A stretch of DNA of 64,000 bases from JBFWRK01 sp050248955 (GTDB lineage: Bacteria > Actinomycetota > Acidimicrobiia > Acidimicrobiales > Ilumatobacteraceae): the NCBI GenBank assembly GCA_050248955.1, contig JBFWRK010000004.1:248001-312000 (forward strand), in the 5' to 3' direction. Below, piece after piece: positions 53,916 through 62,995 of this stretch (position 1 is the stretch's first letter; each line of letters starts with the position of its first letter). The position numbers were made by a program, and so were the translations under genes. The notes beneath the pieces were generated by a model. The model did not search any database. It had not been told where the DNA came from and was given only the letters and a program-made list of their open reading frames with translations.

Positions 53916-54290
53916 ATGGCGCCGCACGCGACCACAGCAGCCGATGCCGGGCTGGAGACGGTACGACCTCATGTCGACCAGGACATCACAGGTGCTCGCA
54001 TCGAGGATTCTGACGTCACGTCGACTGGTGACGAGGTTGGCGTCACGTTCATGACCGCCGCACTGGGCGCGCACGCCGGCTACCTTGTCGGTGAATTCAA
54101 CGACTGGTCGACCGACGCAACCCCGATGGCGCTGGTCGGCGACCTGTTCCAGGTGACGATTCCACTCCGACCGGGGCAGAGCTACCGCTACAAGTTCTTG
54201 CTGGATGGCGAACGTTGGGAGAACGATCTGCACGCCGATGACTACGCGCTGAACGAGGTTGGTGGATATGACTCCGTCCGCAACCTCTGA
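53916..54290 (+). CDS. CBM48/AMPK-like glycogen-binding domain protein
   Basis: This 124-residue protein has a disordered N-terminus and a carbohydrate-binding module 48 domain (VGEFNDWSTDATPMALV, FQVTIPLRPGQSYRYKFLLDG, WENDLHAD). Tryptophans and the FNDW motif bind alpha-glucans. GGGGGAA precedes the ATG. It fits with the nearby GH65 and remnant GH13 genes. Confidence 0.88.
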   Translation: MAPHATTAADAGLETVRPHVDQDITGARIEDSDVTSTGDEVGVTFMTAALGAHAGYLVGEFNDWSTDATPMALVGDLFQVTIPLRPGQSYRYKFLLDGERWENDLHADDYALNEVGGYDSVRNL

Positions 54291-54387
54291 CGGGAATCCC
54301 TTCCATGTGCTGGTGCGTGGTGGATCACAGGCACCCCTGAACCAGTGGTCAACGGGCGCGCGCCCAGCGCAGTCTCGAAACTGCAGC

Positions 54388-54408
54388 GGCTCTCGACCTG
54401 CGAGAGCC
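54388..54408 (+). terminator. 8-bp perfect hairpin after CBM48 gene
   Basis: GGCTCTCG-ACCTG-CGAGAGCC lies about 98 bases past the CBM48 stop. It has no T-run but is the only clear stem in the gap before the next gene. Confidence 0.4.
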
Positions 54409-54535
54409 CTCCGGCGTCGTCACCCTCGCACGGCTCGGTGTCGGACAGCGTGTGATCTGATGCTCCCGCGCCGAGACAGTGCCCATCCCGTCGGCGGCCC
54501 GCATGGGCACGGCGCCGTGCGGGTAAGGGAACGCC

Positions 54536-55171
54536 ATGGATCTCACCATCGGCCAGCACGGGGCGTCGGAGCCACGATTCGACGAGGGCGACCGCGACGG
54601 TGCAGTGCGGCGGGGCACGGAACCAGCCGAGACGCTCGAGGTGAGGTGGTTCGTCTCGGGCGCTCTCCCGCCTCGTCTGTGGCGCCTTGACCGCCGGCCA
54701 CAAACCCGGGTCGACGCCTACCACGACCAGTCCCTTCGGCTGTCCTTGTCGCTCAAACGTCGTGGCGAACTCGGGCCGTGGGAGCGCAAGCATCGCGTGG
54801 AGCGGGCGCACGTCGTTCTCTTCGGCGACATCGCCGTCGCGGAGATGTGGACGAAGGAGCCGCCATTCTGGACCGACCCTCCGGCAGGCTCCTGGACCTC
54901 AGTCAGCGAGCGAATCTGGCGCCCGTCTGGCGTGGAGGTGGTGGATCTCCGTCTGGAGGACGAGCGCTGGTGGTCCGTCGCAGTCAAGCTCCGCCCGTCG
55001 TCGCCCGCGTTCGAATCTTTGGAGCGGCTCGTGGGGTTGGCGGCGTCGAGAGGCCTCTCGGGGTCGTACCCTGCCTGGTTGATCGAGCGCCCCGTGGCGG
55101 GCCGACCGAGCAAGGCTCGACGACCGAACGCTGCATGTCGGATGGCTACGGCGGGTACGACTCAGCGATGA
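54536..55171 (+). CDS. protein of unknown function coupled to udgX
   Basis: This 211-residue soluble protein begins MDLTIGQHGASEPRFDEGDR, with RWFVSGALPPRLWR and AEMWTKEPPFWTDPPAGSW segments. Alternating hydrophobic strands suggest a beta-barrel, possibly CYTH-like, but this is a guess. AAGGGA precedes the ATG. Its stop overlaps the udgX start by 4 bases, implying a joint role or at least joint expression. Confidence 0.6.
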   Translation: MDLTIGQHGASEPRFDEGDRDGAVRRGTEPAETLEVRWFVSGALPPRLWRLDRRPQTRVDAYHDQSLRLSLSLKRRGELGPWERKHRVERAHVVLFGDIAVAEMWTKEPPFWTDPPAGSWTSVSERIWRPSGVEVVDLRLEDERWWSVAVKLRPSSPAFESLERLVGLAASRGLSGSYPAWLIERPVAGRPSKARRPNAACRMATAGTTQR

Positions 55172-55812
55172 GTGCCAGTCCGGCGATCAAGACCACCTGG
55201 ACGGCCGAGCCGTTCGTGCCCGCTTCGCGGTCCCTGCGCACGCTGCGACGCGCCGTACAGGGCTGCCAGGGCTGTCCGCTGTATGCGAACACCACGCAGG
55301 CCGTGTTCGGCGAAGGTGACCGGAGCGCGCCGATCGTGCTGGTTGGTGAGCAACCCGGGGATCAGGAGGACAAGCAGGGCCATCCGTTCGTAGGCCCGGC
55401 GGGGGGCGTGCTGTGGCGATGCCTCGACGACGCCGGGATCGATCGCGAGTTGGTGTTCGCGACCAACGCCGTCAAGCATTTCAAGCACGAGGACCGCGGC
55501 AAACGACGGCTGCACAAGAAGCCAACCACCGCCGAGGTCGAAGCCTGCCATCCGTGGATCGACGCCGAGCTGCGCGCCGTCGGAGGACGGGTGATCGTTG
55601 CCCTCGGCGCCACCGCTGCTCGATCACTGTTCGGCCGCACGATGCCGATTGCCGCCAGCCGAGGAATGACGTTGCAGGTGGGAGATCGGCCGGCGATCGT
55701 CACCTACCACCCTTCGGCCGTCCTTCGTGCCGACGAGGCAGCGGCGGAGATCCGGGCGGCGCTCGTGGAGGACCTTCGCCGCGCCTATCGGTTGGCTCGG
55801 GCCGATGCCTGA
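55168..55812 (+). CDS. udgX: UdgX-type uracil-DNA glycosylase
   Basis: This 214-residue family 4-like glycosylase has an Fe-S CQGCP pair (C33, C36), GEQPGDQEDKQG, PFVGPAGGVLWR and the diagnostic R-loop GKRRLHKKPT (112-119) with H116, equivalent to the mycobacterial histidine that bonds covalently to the abasic site. HPSAVLR follows. Start and stop overlap the neighbouring genes, placing it in a repair operon. Confidence 0.93.
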   Translation: MSASPAIKTTWTAEPFVPASRSLRTLRRAVQGCQGCPLYANTTQAVFGEGDRSAPIVLVGEQPGDQEDKQGHPFVGPAGGVLWRCLDDAGIDRELVFATNAVKHFKHEDRGKRRLHKKPTTAEVEACHPWIDAELRAVGGRVIVALGATAARSLFGRTMPIAASRGMTLQVGDRPAIVTYHPSAVLRADEAAAEIRAALVEDLRRAYRLARADA

Positions 55813-56580
55813 ATCCGCCACCACCGGGGAGCTGCGGGTCGGCTGTTCGGGGTGGTCGTACAAAGATTGGCGTGGGATCGCCTACCCGGCCGACATCCCC
55901 CAACGGCGATGGTTCGAGCACTACCAGACGCTGTTCGACACGGTCGAGACCAATACGACGTTCTACCGGTTGCCGACGGTCGAGGCGGTCGAGAGGTGGG
56001 CGGAAGCGGCCCGGGATGGTTCGTCTACGCCGTCAAGTTCGGTGCCTTCGGGTCGCATCGCATGAAGCTGCGCGATCCGGAGTCATGGATGGCCAACCAC
56101 CTCGATCGAGTCCGGCGGTTGGGTGCGCATCTTGGCCCCAACCTCGTGCAGCTCTCTCCGCGCTGGAAACGCAACGTCGAGCGCCTGGACGAGTTCCTCT
56201 CGATCGCGCCCCGGTCGATCAGGTGGGCGGTCGAGCTACGCGAGCCCTCGTGGCTCCACGACGACGTGTTCGACGTGCTTCGGCGGCACAACGCCGCGCT
56301 CCGCATCCACGACCTGGCGGAATCACATCCGTTCAACTCACCGCCAACTGGACGTATGTGCGATTCCACAGGCCCGACGCCCTCCAGCATCCGTACCACG
56401 GTTCGTACGGCGAGGCTCGCGTGTGCGGCTGGGCGGATCGGCTGGGGCCACTGCTCGAACAGGGCCGCGACGTGTACCGCCTACTTCAACAACGACTGGT
56501 ACGGACATGCCGTCACCGACGCCGTGGTCCTGCGTGATCAAATGGCGAGGCCGAGTTTGCAGCCCGAACCATCGGGGTAG
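55805..56580 (+). pseudogene. DUF72 family gene with three frameshifts
   Basis: The frame starts LRVGCSGWSYKDWRGIAYP and TLFDTVETNTTFYRLPTVE. It then shifts near 56015 (missing C), continuing VYAVKFGAFGSHRMKLRDP and VELREPSWLHDDVFDVL. It shifts again near 56335 (missing C), giving TYVRFHRPDALQHPYHG, and near 56476 (extra C), giving AYFNNDWYGHAVTDA. Otherwise it is full length, so this is either recent decay or assembly error in C-runs. Confidence 0.85.
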
Positions 56581-56589
56581 CGAACCCGC

Positions 56590-58293
56590 ATGGCGACGCC
56601 GACGTCAGCGCGAAGCAACAGCACGAAGCCCACGCGCACCTCGACGTCTCCGGCGCCTTCGAGCACGTCGAAGCCGGTGAGGAAACGCACCGCCTCGAAG
56701 CGGTCGGCGTCGAAGCAGCCATCGCCGGCGGCCACCGACCGGCTGACGACGTACCGTCGCAAGCGCGACTTCTCGGTCACGACGGAGCCGTCGGGTGACC
56801 GCCAGGCCGTAGCGCCGCCGACTGCCTCGGGTAACCGGTTCGTGGTGCAGCGCCACCGTGCCACTCGACTGCACTACGACTTGCGGCTCGAGGCCGCCGG
56901 GGTACTGCTCAGCTGGGCCGTGCCGAAAGGCCCGACGCTCGACCCGAAGGCGAAGCGAATGGCCGTCCACGTCGAGGACCACCCGCTCGGATACTTCGAC
57001 TTCGAGGGCGTGATCCCGGCCGGCGAGTACGGCGGTGGCGACGTGATCGTGTGGGATTGGGGCACGTGGCAACTGACCGAGGCGGAGGACCCGATCGAAG
57101 CCGTCGAGGCCGGCGACCTGCACTTCGACCTGTTCGGCGAGAAGCTGCGCGGCCACTTCGCTCTTGTGCGCCGCGGCGCGCCGGGCACCCGTGAGCAGTG
57201 GATGCTGTTCCACAAGCGCGACGAGCACGCCGTGGAGGGGTGGGCCGCCGAAGATCACCCAAGGTCGGTCAAGACCGGCAGGACCAACGACGAGGTGAAG
57301 GTGTCACCGGCGGCGACCTGGTCGAGCGATGCGCTGTGGAACGCACCGGACGCCGACGAGCTGGTCGCCCTCGACGAGCTGCCCGCACGCGGCGGGCAAT
57401 GGCAGGTCGGCACCCACACGCTCAAGGTCACCAACCTCGACAAGGTGCTGATCCCAGCCAAGCGGCCACACAAAGCGGTGACCAAGCGAGACCTGATCCG
57501 GCACTACGCAGCGATCGCCCCGGCAATCCTCCCCTACCTGGCCGACCGCCCGATCAACCTGCATCGCTACCCGGACGGGATCGACAAAACCGGCTTCTGG
57601 CACAAGGCACGTCCGGCGCACGCGCCGGAATGGCTCCGGTCGTGGCGCAACGAAGACGCAGGCCCAGGCGAGACCGAGACCTACTCAGTGCTCGACAGCG
57701 CCGCGGCGCTGGCCTGGGCCGCCAACTTCGGCGCCATCGAGCTGCACCCGTGGACGTCGACCACCGATCACCCCCACCGACCGACCTGGGCGATGGTCGA
57801 CATCGATCCCGGCACGAAGAGTTCGTTCGAAGACGTGGTGGCGCTGGCCACCCTGCACCGAACCGCGCTCGCTCACATCGGCGTCGAGGCCTGCCCCAAG
57901 CTGACCGGCCGACGCGGCATCCAGATCTGGATCCCGGTGGCACGGCGCTACTCGTTCGACGACACCCGGAACTGGGTCGAACGGCTGTCGCGGACGATCG
58001 GCGCCACAGTCCCCGACATGGTGAGTTGGGAATGGACAAAGTCGAAGCGCAAGGGGCTGGCACGCCTCGACTACACCCAGAACGCGATCAACAAGACGCT
58101 GGTCGCCCCGTTCAGCGTGCGCCCGGCCGCCGGCGCGCCGGTGTCGGTGCCGATCAGGTGGGACGAGCTCGACGACCCCGATCTGCGTCCCGACCGCTGG
58201 ACGATCCGCTCGGTCGGCGAGCGCCTAGCCGACGTCGGCGACCCGCTCGCACCGCTGATCGGCAAGCAGCAGACACTGCCGGACCTGTCGTGA
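56590..58293 (+). CDS. ligD: LigD-type 3'-phosphoesterase plus primase/polymerase, ligase domain absent
   Basis: This 567-residue protein has a basic disordered N-terminus (1-60), a phosphoesterase domain (FVVQRHRATRLHYDLRLE and PAGEYGGGDVIVWD, about 80-230) and a polymerase/primase domain (LADRPINLHRYPDG, DKTGFWHK, WAMVDIDPG with catalytic Asp pair, about 270-560). The ATP-dependent ligase domain of full LigD is missing. It acts in non-homologous end joining; Ku is not in the window. Confidence 0.92.
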   Translation: MATPTSARSNSTKPTRTSTSPAPSSTSKPVRKRTASKRSASKQPSPAATDRLTTYRRKRDFSVTTEPSGDRQAVAPPTASGNRFVVQRHRATRLHYDLRLEAAGVLLSWAVPKGPTLDPKAKRMAVHVEDHPLGYFDFEGVIPAGEYGGGDVIVWDWGTWQLTEAEDPIEAVEAGDLHFDLFGEKLRGHFALVRRGAPGTREQWMLFHKRDEHAVEGWAAEDHPRSVKTGRTNDEVKVSPAATWSSDALWNAPDADELVALDELPARGGQWQVGTHTLKVTNLDKVLIPAKRPHKAVTKRDLIRHYAAIAPAILPYLADRPINLHRYPDGIDKTGFWHKARPAHAPEWLRSWRNEDAGPGETETYSVLDSAAALAWAANFGAIELHPWTSTTDHPHRPTWAMVDIDPGTKSSFEDVVALATLHRTALAHIGVEACPKLTGRRGIQIWIPVARRYSFDDTRNWVERLSRTIGATVPDMVSWEWTKSKRKGLARLDYTQNAINKTLVAPFSVRPAAGAPVSVPIRWDELDDPDLRPDRWTIRSVGERLADVGDPLAPLIGKQQTLPDLS

Positions 58294-58300
58294 GCGGGCG

Positions 58301-59242
58301 TCAGCCGGCCCGCACCGGATCCGGCACGGCAGAATCGCCCGTTGCGGTGAGGGCCAGATCGGCGAGCAGGGCGGCGTGATCCGACGGACGCTCGCCGCCG
58401 CGTTCGACATGATCGATCCACGTGGTGACGAGCCGCTCCGCGAGGCAGGGGTCGGCAGCCAGCACGTCGATCCGCATCCCGAGGTTGCGGGCGTAGTTGA
58501 GTCCGTGGTTCCACCACGTGAAGCGACGCGCTCGCGGCCCCCATCGGCGGGCGTCGAGGTCGACGAGCCCGACGTCGAGCACCGCCGTCCACGCTTCGCG
58601 TTCGGGCTCGGTCACGTGGGTGAGACCGACGAAAGCGTCGGGGTGGAAGATGTCGCTGTCGGTAGGCGCCACGTTGACGTCGCCGCCCAATACGAGTGAA
58701 CCCTCGGCGAGCCAATTCGAAACCTGTTCGCGCAAGGCTGCCAGGAACGCCAACTTGTAGTCGTAGTGCCAGTGCCCGATCTCCCGACCATGCGGCACGT
58801 ACACGCTGGCGAACCTGATCGGTTCGGGGGTCTCGATCACGGCGGCGATCAGTCGCGGTTCGCGCCCCAGATACTCATCGTCGAAATCTGCCGAGCCGAC
58901 CACGCCCGACATCGGGTGACGGGCGACGATGGCGACGCCGTTGTAGGCGCCCGCCCCCGAATGCACGACGTGGTAGCCCAGTTCGTCGAACAGCCGAGCG
59001 GCCACCGGCACCACCTCGCTCGCCTTGGTCTCCTGCAGTAACACGACGTCAGGGACCGCTCGCTCGAGGAATCGCCGCAGCGCCGCAGTGCGCGCCTTGA
59101 GCGAGTTCACGTTCCACGTCGCCACACGCAGCTGATCCGGTGCGGGACCGGTCGGGGACATCTCCGGTCGCAACGCCAACGCCACCTCGCGACGTCGCTG
59201 CCGCGCCGCCTTCAACTCAGCCGCAGTCGCCACCACGAACAT
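58301..59242 (-). CDS. xth: exodeoxyribonuclease III
   Basis: This 313-residue AP endonuclease/3'-exonuclease has ATWNVNSLKAR, VVLLQETKAS, YNGVAIVARHP, GGDVNVAPTD, RFTWWNHGLNYARN and the terminal SDHAALL. It is convergent with ligD (7-base gap) and completes a base-excision/end-processing cluster. The start may be about 27 codons further in (MSPTGPAPDQLRVATWN). Confidence 0.93.
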   Translation of the reverse strand: MFVVATAAELKAARQRRREVALALRPEMSPTGPAPDQLRVATWNVNSLKARTAALRRFLERAVPDVVLLQETKASEVVPVAARLFDELGYHVVHSGAGAYNGVAIVARHPMSGVVGSADFDDEYLGREPRLIAAVIETPEPIRFASVYVPHGREIGHWHYDYKLAFLAALREQVSNWLAEGSLVLGGDVNVAPTDSDIFHPDAFVGLTHVTEPEREAWTAVLDVGLVDLDARRWGPRARRFTWWNHGLNYARNLGMRIDVLAADPCLAERLVTTWIDHVERGGERPSDHAALLADLALTATGDSAVPDPVRAG

Positions 59243-59342
59243 TTACCCAGCGCACAGAGACGGCGAACACTCACGTGGCCGACCCGCCCGCCGCGGCACC
59301 GAGGTCATCTCGCCGGCTCCTCGAATTCCGGGGTCCGAGCGG

Positions 59343-60236
59343 TCAGTTGAACAGGCGCCCGCCAGTGACTGCGATTGTCTCGCCCGTGATGTAGCTCGAT
59401 TCCTGTGAGGCGAGGAACACGAATGCCGGCGCGAGTTCGGCGGGTTGGCCTGCTCGGCCGATCGGTGTCGCCTGTCCGAATGAGTTGACCTTCTCTTCTG
59501 TCATCGTCGCAGGGATCAGAGGAGTCCATATCGGTCCAGGGGCGACCGAGTTCACCCTGATACCTCGCGCGGCTACTTCCTGGGCGAGGTTCCTGGTGAA
59601 GTTGACGATGGCCGCCTTCGTCATCGCGTAGTCGTACAGCTGCGGACTCGGCTGCGAAGCCTGGATCGACGAAGTGTTGATAATGCTGCCGCCAGGTTGC
59701 ATATGACGCAGGGTCTCCTGGCACATCCACACCATCGCAAACACGTTCGTCCGGTAGGTACGTTCCAACTGCTCGGTGGTGAGCGAGGCGATGCCCTGGA
59801 GCGACATCTGGTACGCGGCGTTGTTCACCAGGATGTCGACGCCGCCGAGATCGCTGACGGCGCGGTTCACGATCGCCGCACAATGGTGCTGTTCCTGGAT
59901 GTCTCCGGGCATCGTCACTGCGGTGCGGCCCGCTTCGCGGATCCACTTGGCGGTTTTTTGTGCGTCTTGCTCTTCTTCGTCCAGGTACGCGATGAGTACG
60001 TCTGCGCCTTCGCGCGCGAACGCAATGGAGATGGCCCTGCCGATCCCCGAGTCGCCTCCTGTGACGATCGCTCGTCTGCCCGTCAGGCGACCTGCGCCGC
60101 GATACGTCCGTTCGCCGTGATCCGGCTGAATATTCATGTCTGCAGTGAGGCCAGGGTGAGCAATGGATTGTTCGCCGAAATCGTCTGAGTAGTGCTGCTC
60201 GGTGGGATCGGCCTGGGTGAACTGGTCACGATTCAT
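59343..60236 (-). CDS. SDR-family oxidoreductase (general stress protein 39-like)
   Basis: This 297-residue SDR has a 45-residue N-terminal extension, TGGDSGIGRAISIAFAREG, NNAAYQM, NTSSIQASQPSPQLYDYAMTK active site and ITGETIAVTGG at the end. It matches stress-associated SDRs such as Bacillus YdaD/YhdF. AGGAG precedes the ATG by 8 bases. Confidence 0.93.
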   Translation of the reverse strand: MNRDQFTQADPTEQHYSDDFGEQSIAHPGLTADMNIQPDHGERTYRGAGRLTGRRAIVTGGDSGIGRAISIAFAREGADVLIAYLDEEEQDAQKTAKWIREAGRTAVTMPGDIQEQHHCAAIVNRAVSDLGGVDILVNNAAYQMSLQGIASLTTEQLERTYRTNVFAMVWMCQETLRHMQPGGSIINTSSIQASQPSPQLYDYAMTKAAIVNFTRNLAQEVAARGIRVNSVAPGPIWTPLIPATMTEEKVNSFGQATPIGRAGQPAELAPAFVFLASQESSYITGETIAVTGGRLFN

Positions 60237-60346
60237 CGGGTTCGCTCCTGTGTACAGCGGGATGCGTCACCAGCACCGTGGTGCTGCGGCGCGCGGGCGA
60301 TCCTGAGCTCGCGGGCAGTCGAGCTGTTCCAGGCCAGCGACGCGGA

Positions 60347-60634
60347 TCAATCGTCGCTGGACTCGGCGTCCGGGGTGCTCGGGAATTCGCCGCCGCCGAC
60401 CACGTTCTGGCCGCCGGTGGCCATCTGTTGGGGTGGCACCCATCCGTCTTCGGTTTCGACGGGTTCGCCGGTGTACTGCCGGACGTCTTCGCCGTTTTCG
60501 TCGATGAGCGGCATCTGCTTGCGCAACGGCCGACCGTCGCCGTGTGGAAACTCGCGAGCGACTTCTTCCTGGTTCGACACATGTGCGTCGTCAGCATCGG
60601 TTCTCGGGGCGCCCTCGGCGCCCCCGGTGGTCAT
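60347..60634 (-). CDS. small acidic hypothetical protein (95 aa)
   Basis: This 95-residue acidic protein has FPHGDGRPLRKQMPLIDENG, DVRQYTGEPVETEDGWVPPQ and a glycine-rich tail. The motif-like spacing suggests a conserved, disordered protein; the function is unknown. Its ATG overlaps by 4 bases the stop of a 14-codon frame with a good ribosome site. Confidence 0.65.
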   Translation of the reverse strand: MTTGGAEGAPRTDADDAHVSNQEEVAREFPHGDGRPLRKQMPLIDENGEDVRQYTGEPVETEDGWVPPQQMATGGQNVVGGGEFPSTPDAESSDD

Positions 60635-60675
60635 GAGTCGGCACCGTTCTTGAGGTCGAAGAAGGGTGAAGTCAT
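60631..60675 (-). CDS. 14-codon leader ORF
   Basis: GAAAGG precedes an ATG reading MTSPFFDLKNGADS and a TGA that overlaps the next ATG. The arrangement implies translational coupling to the small acidic protein. Confidence 0.45.
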   Translation of the reverse strand: MTSPFFDLKNGADS

Positions 60676-61050
60676 CGTGATCCTTTCGGATTGGAATCGT
60701 GGCGGGCCGACGAGTCGCCGACGTGGATCACTTACCCGCCGGTCAACATCCGAAACCGCGCCCGAACGCACTCCGTAAATCAACCTGAGGGCGGGACGAC
60801 CCCGGCGCCAGCCCAGCTGGACGACGGGATGCTTGCACTCCCTCGCGGTCGCGGGCAGAACGGGCGACTCGACGTCGTCGGGGATCGGAGCGACGCTCGG
60901 GCACGTCGGCCTGGCCTGCGGCCGACTCTCGTCCTCGCGTCGGCAGCGCGACGCTGAACGAGAGCACGGTGAGGTCGTAGCACGGACCGCCTGTTTGGTA
61001 TTCGCGAACTGGGTAGTCGTCGGGCAGAGACGTGTCGAAAGGCCGGTGAC
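60676..61050. other. 375-base divergent intergenic region
   Basis: No convincing gene was recognised. It should hold the promoter of the minus-strand small-protein operon and of the former FAD-Rieske gene. Confidence 0.4.
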
Positions 61051-61759
61051 GTGAGTCAGAACAGACTTTCGGTGTGGCAGGCGGCGGATCCTCCGCAACG
61101 CGTCGAGCGAGATGCTTTCCTGCCCGCCAAGGTTGACGTCGTCGTGGTGGGAGCTGGGATGGCCGGTCTGTGCACGGCGGCCTTGTGCCTCGACGACGGC
61201 GCATCGGTCGCGGTGATCGAAGCAGGCACCAGCGGAGGGCGGACCACGGGGCACAGCACCGCGAAGCTCACGGCGCTGCACGGAAACGGGCATGGTGTCG
61301 GCGATGATCATCAGCGACCTAATCGCGGGCCGCGAAACCCCCTATCACGAGACATTCGACGCCACCAGGGTCTTGCCAGCCGTCGCCAGAGACCTCGTGC
61401 ACAACACTGCCAAGGTCGCGTTGCGGTTCGTAGGCGATCGGATCTCCGCGCGGCGCGCCGACGATCCCGCTGGGGCCGACGACGGCCTCGCGGCCGGCCA
61501 CGGGCATGTCGTGCATCGTGACGGCGCGACGCTCGCCATCGCGCGCGACCAGTCGGGCCAGCTGCACTGCCTCAGCGCGATGTGCACGCACCTCGGCTGC
61601 GTGGTGGGCTTCAACGAGGCCGAGCAAACGTGGGACTGCCCGTGTCACGGCCCTCGTTTCGAGGTCGACGGAACCGTCCTCGATGGTCCGGCCAGCGCAC
61701 CGCTCGAGCGCGTCGCGCCGGCTGCCGCCTCTGCCAGCGGTGGCAGCGATCGGGAATGA
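61051..61759 (+). pseudogene. FAD-dependent oxidoreductase with Rieske domain, internally deleted
   Basis: The N-terminus (VDVVVVGAGMAGLCTAALCL, GRTTGHSTAKLTALHG) is the FAD-binding start. After about 61290, in another frame, the sequence jumps to the C-terminal MIISDLIAGRETPYHETFDA and a Rieske centre (AMCTHLGCVVGF, WDCPCHGPRFEVDG). Roughly 250-300 middle residues are missing, so the gene is dead though the Rieske frame is open. Confidence 0.8.
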
Positions 61760-62029
61760 CTGCCTTCGATAGCAAGCAATTCAGTTCGTCGAGCATCGCC
61801 GACGAATACGACGACCTCGACGTGGCCGGAACTCACGGCCGGTGTGTCCGTTCCGGACCTTGGGGTGGGTGCGTCAGATCGGCAGCATTTTGGGTCTCTT
61901 CCCGTTCGTCAGGTCAGCAGTCGTTTGAACCGAATCCGTCGCCGGCGTCGGTCGCGTCGCCGGTGGTCACATCGCTGCGTCGGAAGGTCGGGACTGGAGC
62001 CCCGCGCCGATCACGACGCCAGAACCCGC
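61760..62029. other. non-coding or degraded sequence
   Basis: No supported gene. It lies between the broken FAD-Rieske gene and a hydrolase remnant and is probably also degraded. Confidence 0.35.
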
Positions 62030-62191
62030 CGGTTCGCGTGTGAGGAACGTGCGGTAGCACGCCGAACTCGCCCGAGCCCGCTCGGGCTGACGCAGCACGT
62101 TGGCGTAGCAGTTGAGCTCCTCGTTGCTCCTACGCCCGGCGGTGCTGCCGCCGCGGATCACCGTTCGGATGAACGCGCCCCTGGTGGTCAT
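62030..62191 (-). pseudogene. alpha/beta-hydrolase fragment
   Basis: The minus strand reads NEELNCYANVLRQPERARAS then ACYRTFLTRE, a stretch typical of the lid/C-terminal region of epoxide-hydrolase-like alpha/beta hydrolases. The nucleophile and start are missing. Confidence 0.5.
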
Positions 62192-62358
62192 CAGGAGTGG
62201 TCCGAGGCCCGGCGTGCGTCGGTGACCTCGTCGACTGGGACAACACGGGCATCCCGCACCGCGCCATCCGCCACGCGGCGACGTCCCGCCGGCTCATGCA
62301 CTGCACGACGCCCGTCAGGGACGAGGCTGTCGCTTGATCTCCGCGTGTCTGGACCTGT

Positions 62359-62667
62359 TCAGCAGCCGAGTGCGTACATGACGGCGGCACAAACCCGATG
62401 CATGACGTCATCACCCACCGCTCCCACGAGGCTCGTGAGTGAGGTCTGAGCAACGGTGTGGAGCCCATCGCAATTGACGACGGACTCGCGATCGAGACCG
62501 ACATCTACATGATCGATCGGAACTTCCACGGCAAGGCCTCGTATCGACGTCGTGATCTCGGCCACGGTGACCATTGCACGAACGTCCAAGACCTCGGAGC
62601 GAGTGAGGACCAACACGGGCCGTTGCTTCGTTCCGACCTGAGCGAGCCAAACCTCTCCTCGGATCAC
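62359..62667 (-). CDS. mazF: MazF/PemK-like endoribonuclease toxin
   Basis: This 102-residue toxin has IRGEVWLAQVGTKQRPVLVL, VTVAEITTSIRGLAVEVP and NCDGLHTVA, the MazF core in which the arginine-threonine pair cleaves RNA. Its ATG overlaps the antitoxin stop by 4 bases. Confidence 0.92.
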   Translation of the reverse strand: MIRGEVWLAQVGTKQRPVLVLTRSEVLDVRAMVTVAEITTSIRGLAVEVPIDHVDVGLDRESVVNCDGLHTVAQTSLTSLVGAVGDDVMHRVCAAVMYALGC

Positions 62668-62873
62668 TCCTCACCCCAAGCTTCCGCGTTGTTCCAGAAC
62701 GTGTCGGGTTGCTCTGGCTGTCGCTCGTACGCGGCACGGTCTGACTGAGCCAATGCGGACCGCACGGCGGCGGCAACACCGTCGCGGGCGGCGGCGGAGA
62801 TGTTGATTCCGAGGCGGCGGGCCTGCTCGGCAACGGACTCGTCGAGCGTGAAGGTTGTGCGCGTGGTTGTCAC
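62664..62873 (-). CDS. MazF-partner antitoxin (ribbon-helix-helix, CcdA/MazE-like)
   Basis: This 69-residue protein has TRTTFTLDESVAEQARRLGI, SAAARDGVAAAVRSAL and an acidic toxin-binding tail (EQPDTFWNNAEAWGEE). GTG at 62873 is chosen; TAGCAT lies 8 bases upstream, so the mRNA may be leaderless. An in-frame GTG at 62891 is the alternative. Confidence 0.85.
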   Translation of the reverse strand: MTTTRTTFTLDESVAEQARRLGINISAAARDGVAAAVRSALAQSDRAAYERQPEQPDTFWNNAEAWGEE

Positions 62874-62995
62874 ATCAATAAATGCTATCACGTCTAGCTA
62901 GCAGTCGAGACGACCGTGGCCGCCGTTCATCGAAACGTGTGCCTGAGCAAGTGCTCACAACGCGGACGCCGCGTCGGCGTCACACTCTCAGACTT

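Noticed and set aside
54242..54811. 189-codon minus-strand frame
   Set aside because: Overlaps the better supported plus-strand gene at 54536 and has no ribosome site or domain.
60743..61204. 153-codon minus-strand frame in the divergent gap
   Set aside because: Runs through the start of the FAD-binding pseudogene and is arginine-rich; a stretch DYPVREYQTGGPCYDL looks protein-like but has no start site or match.
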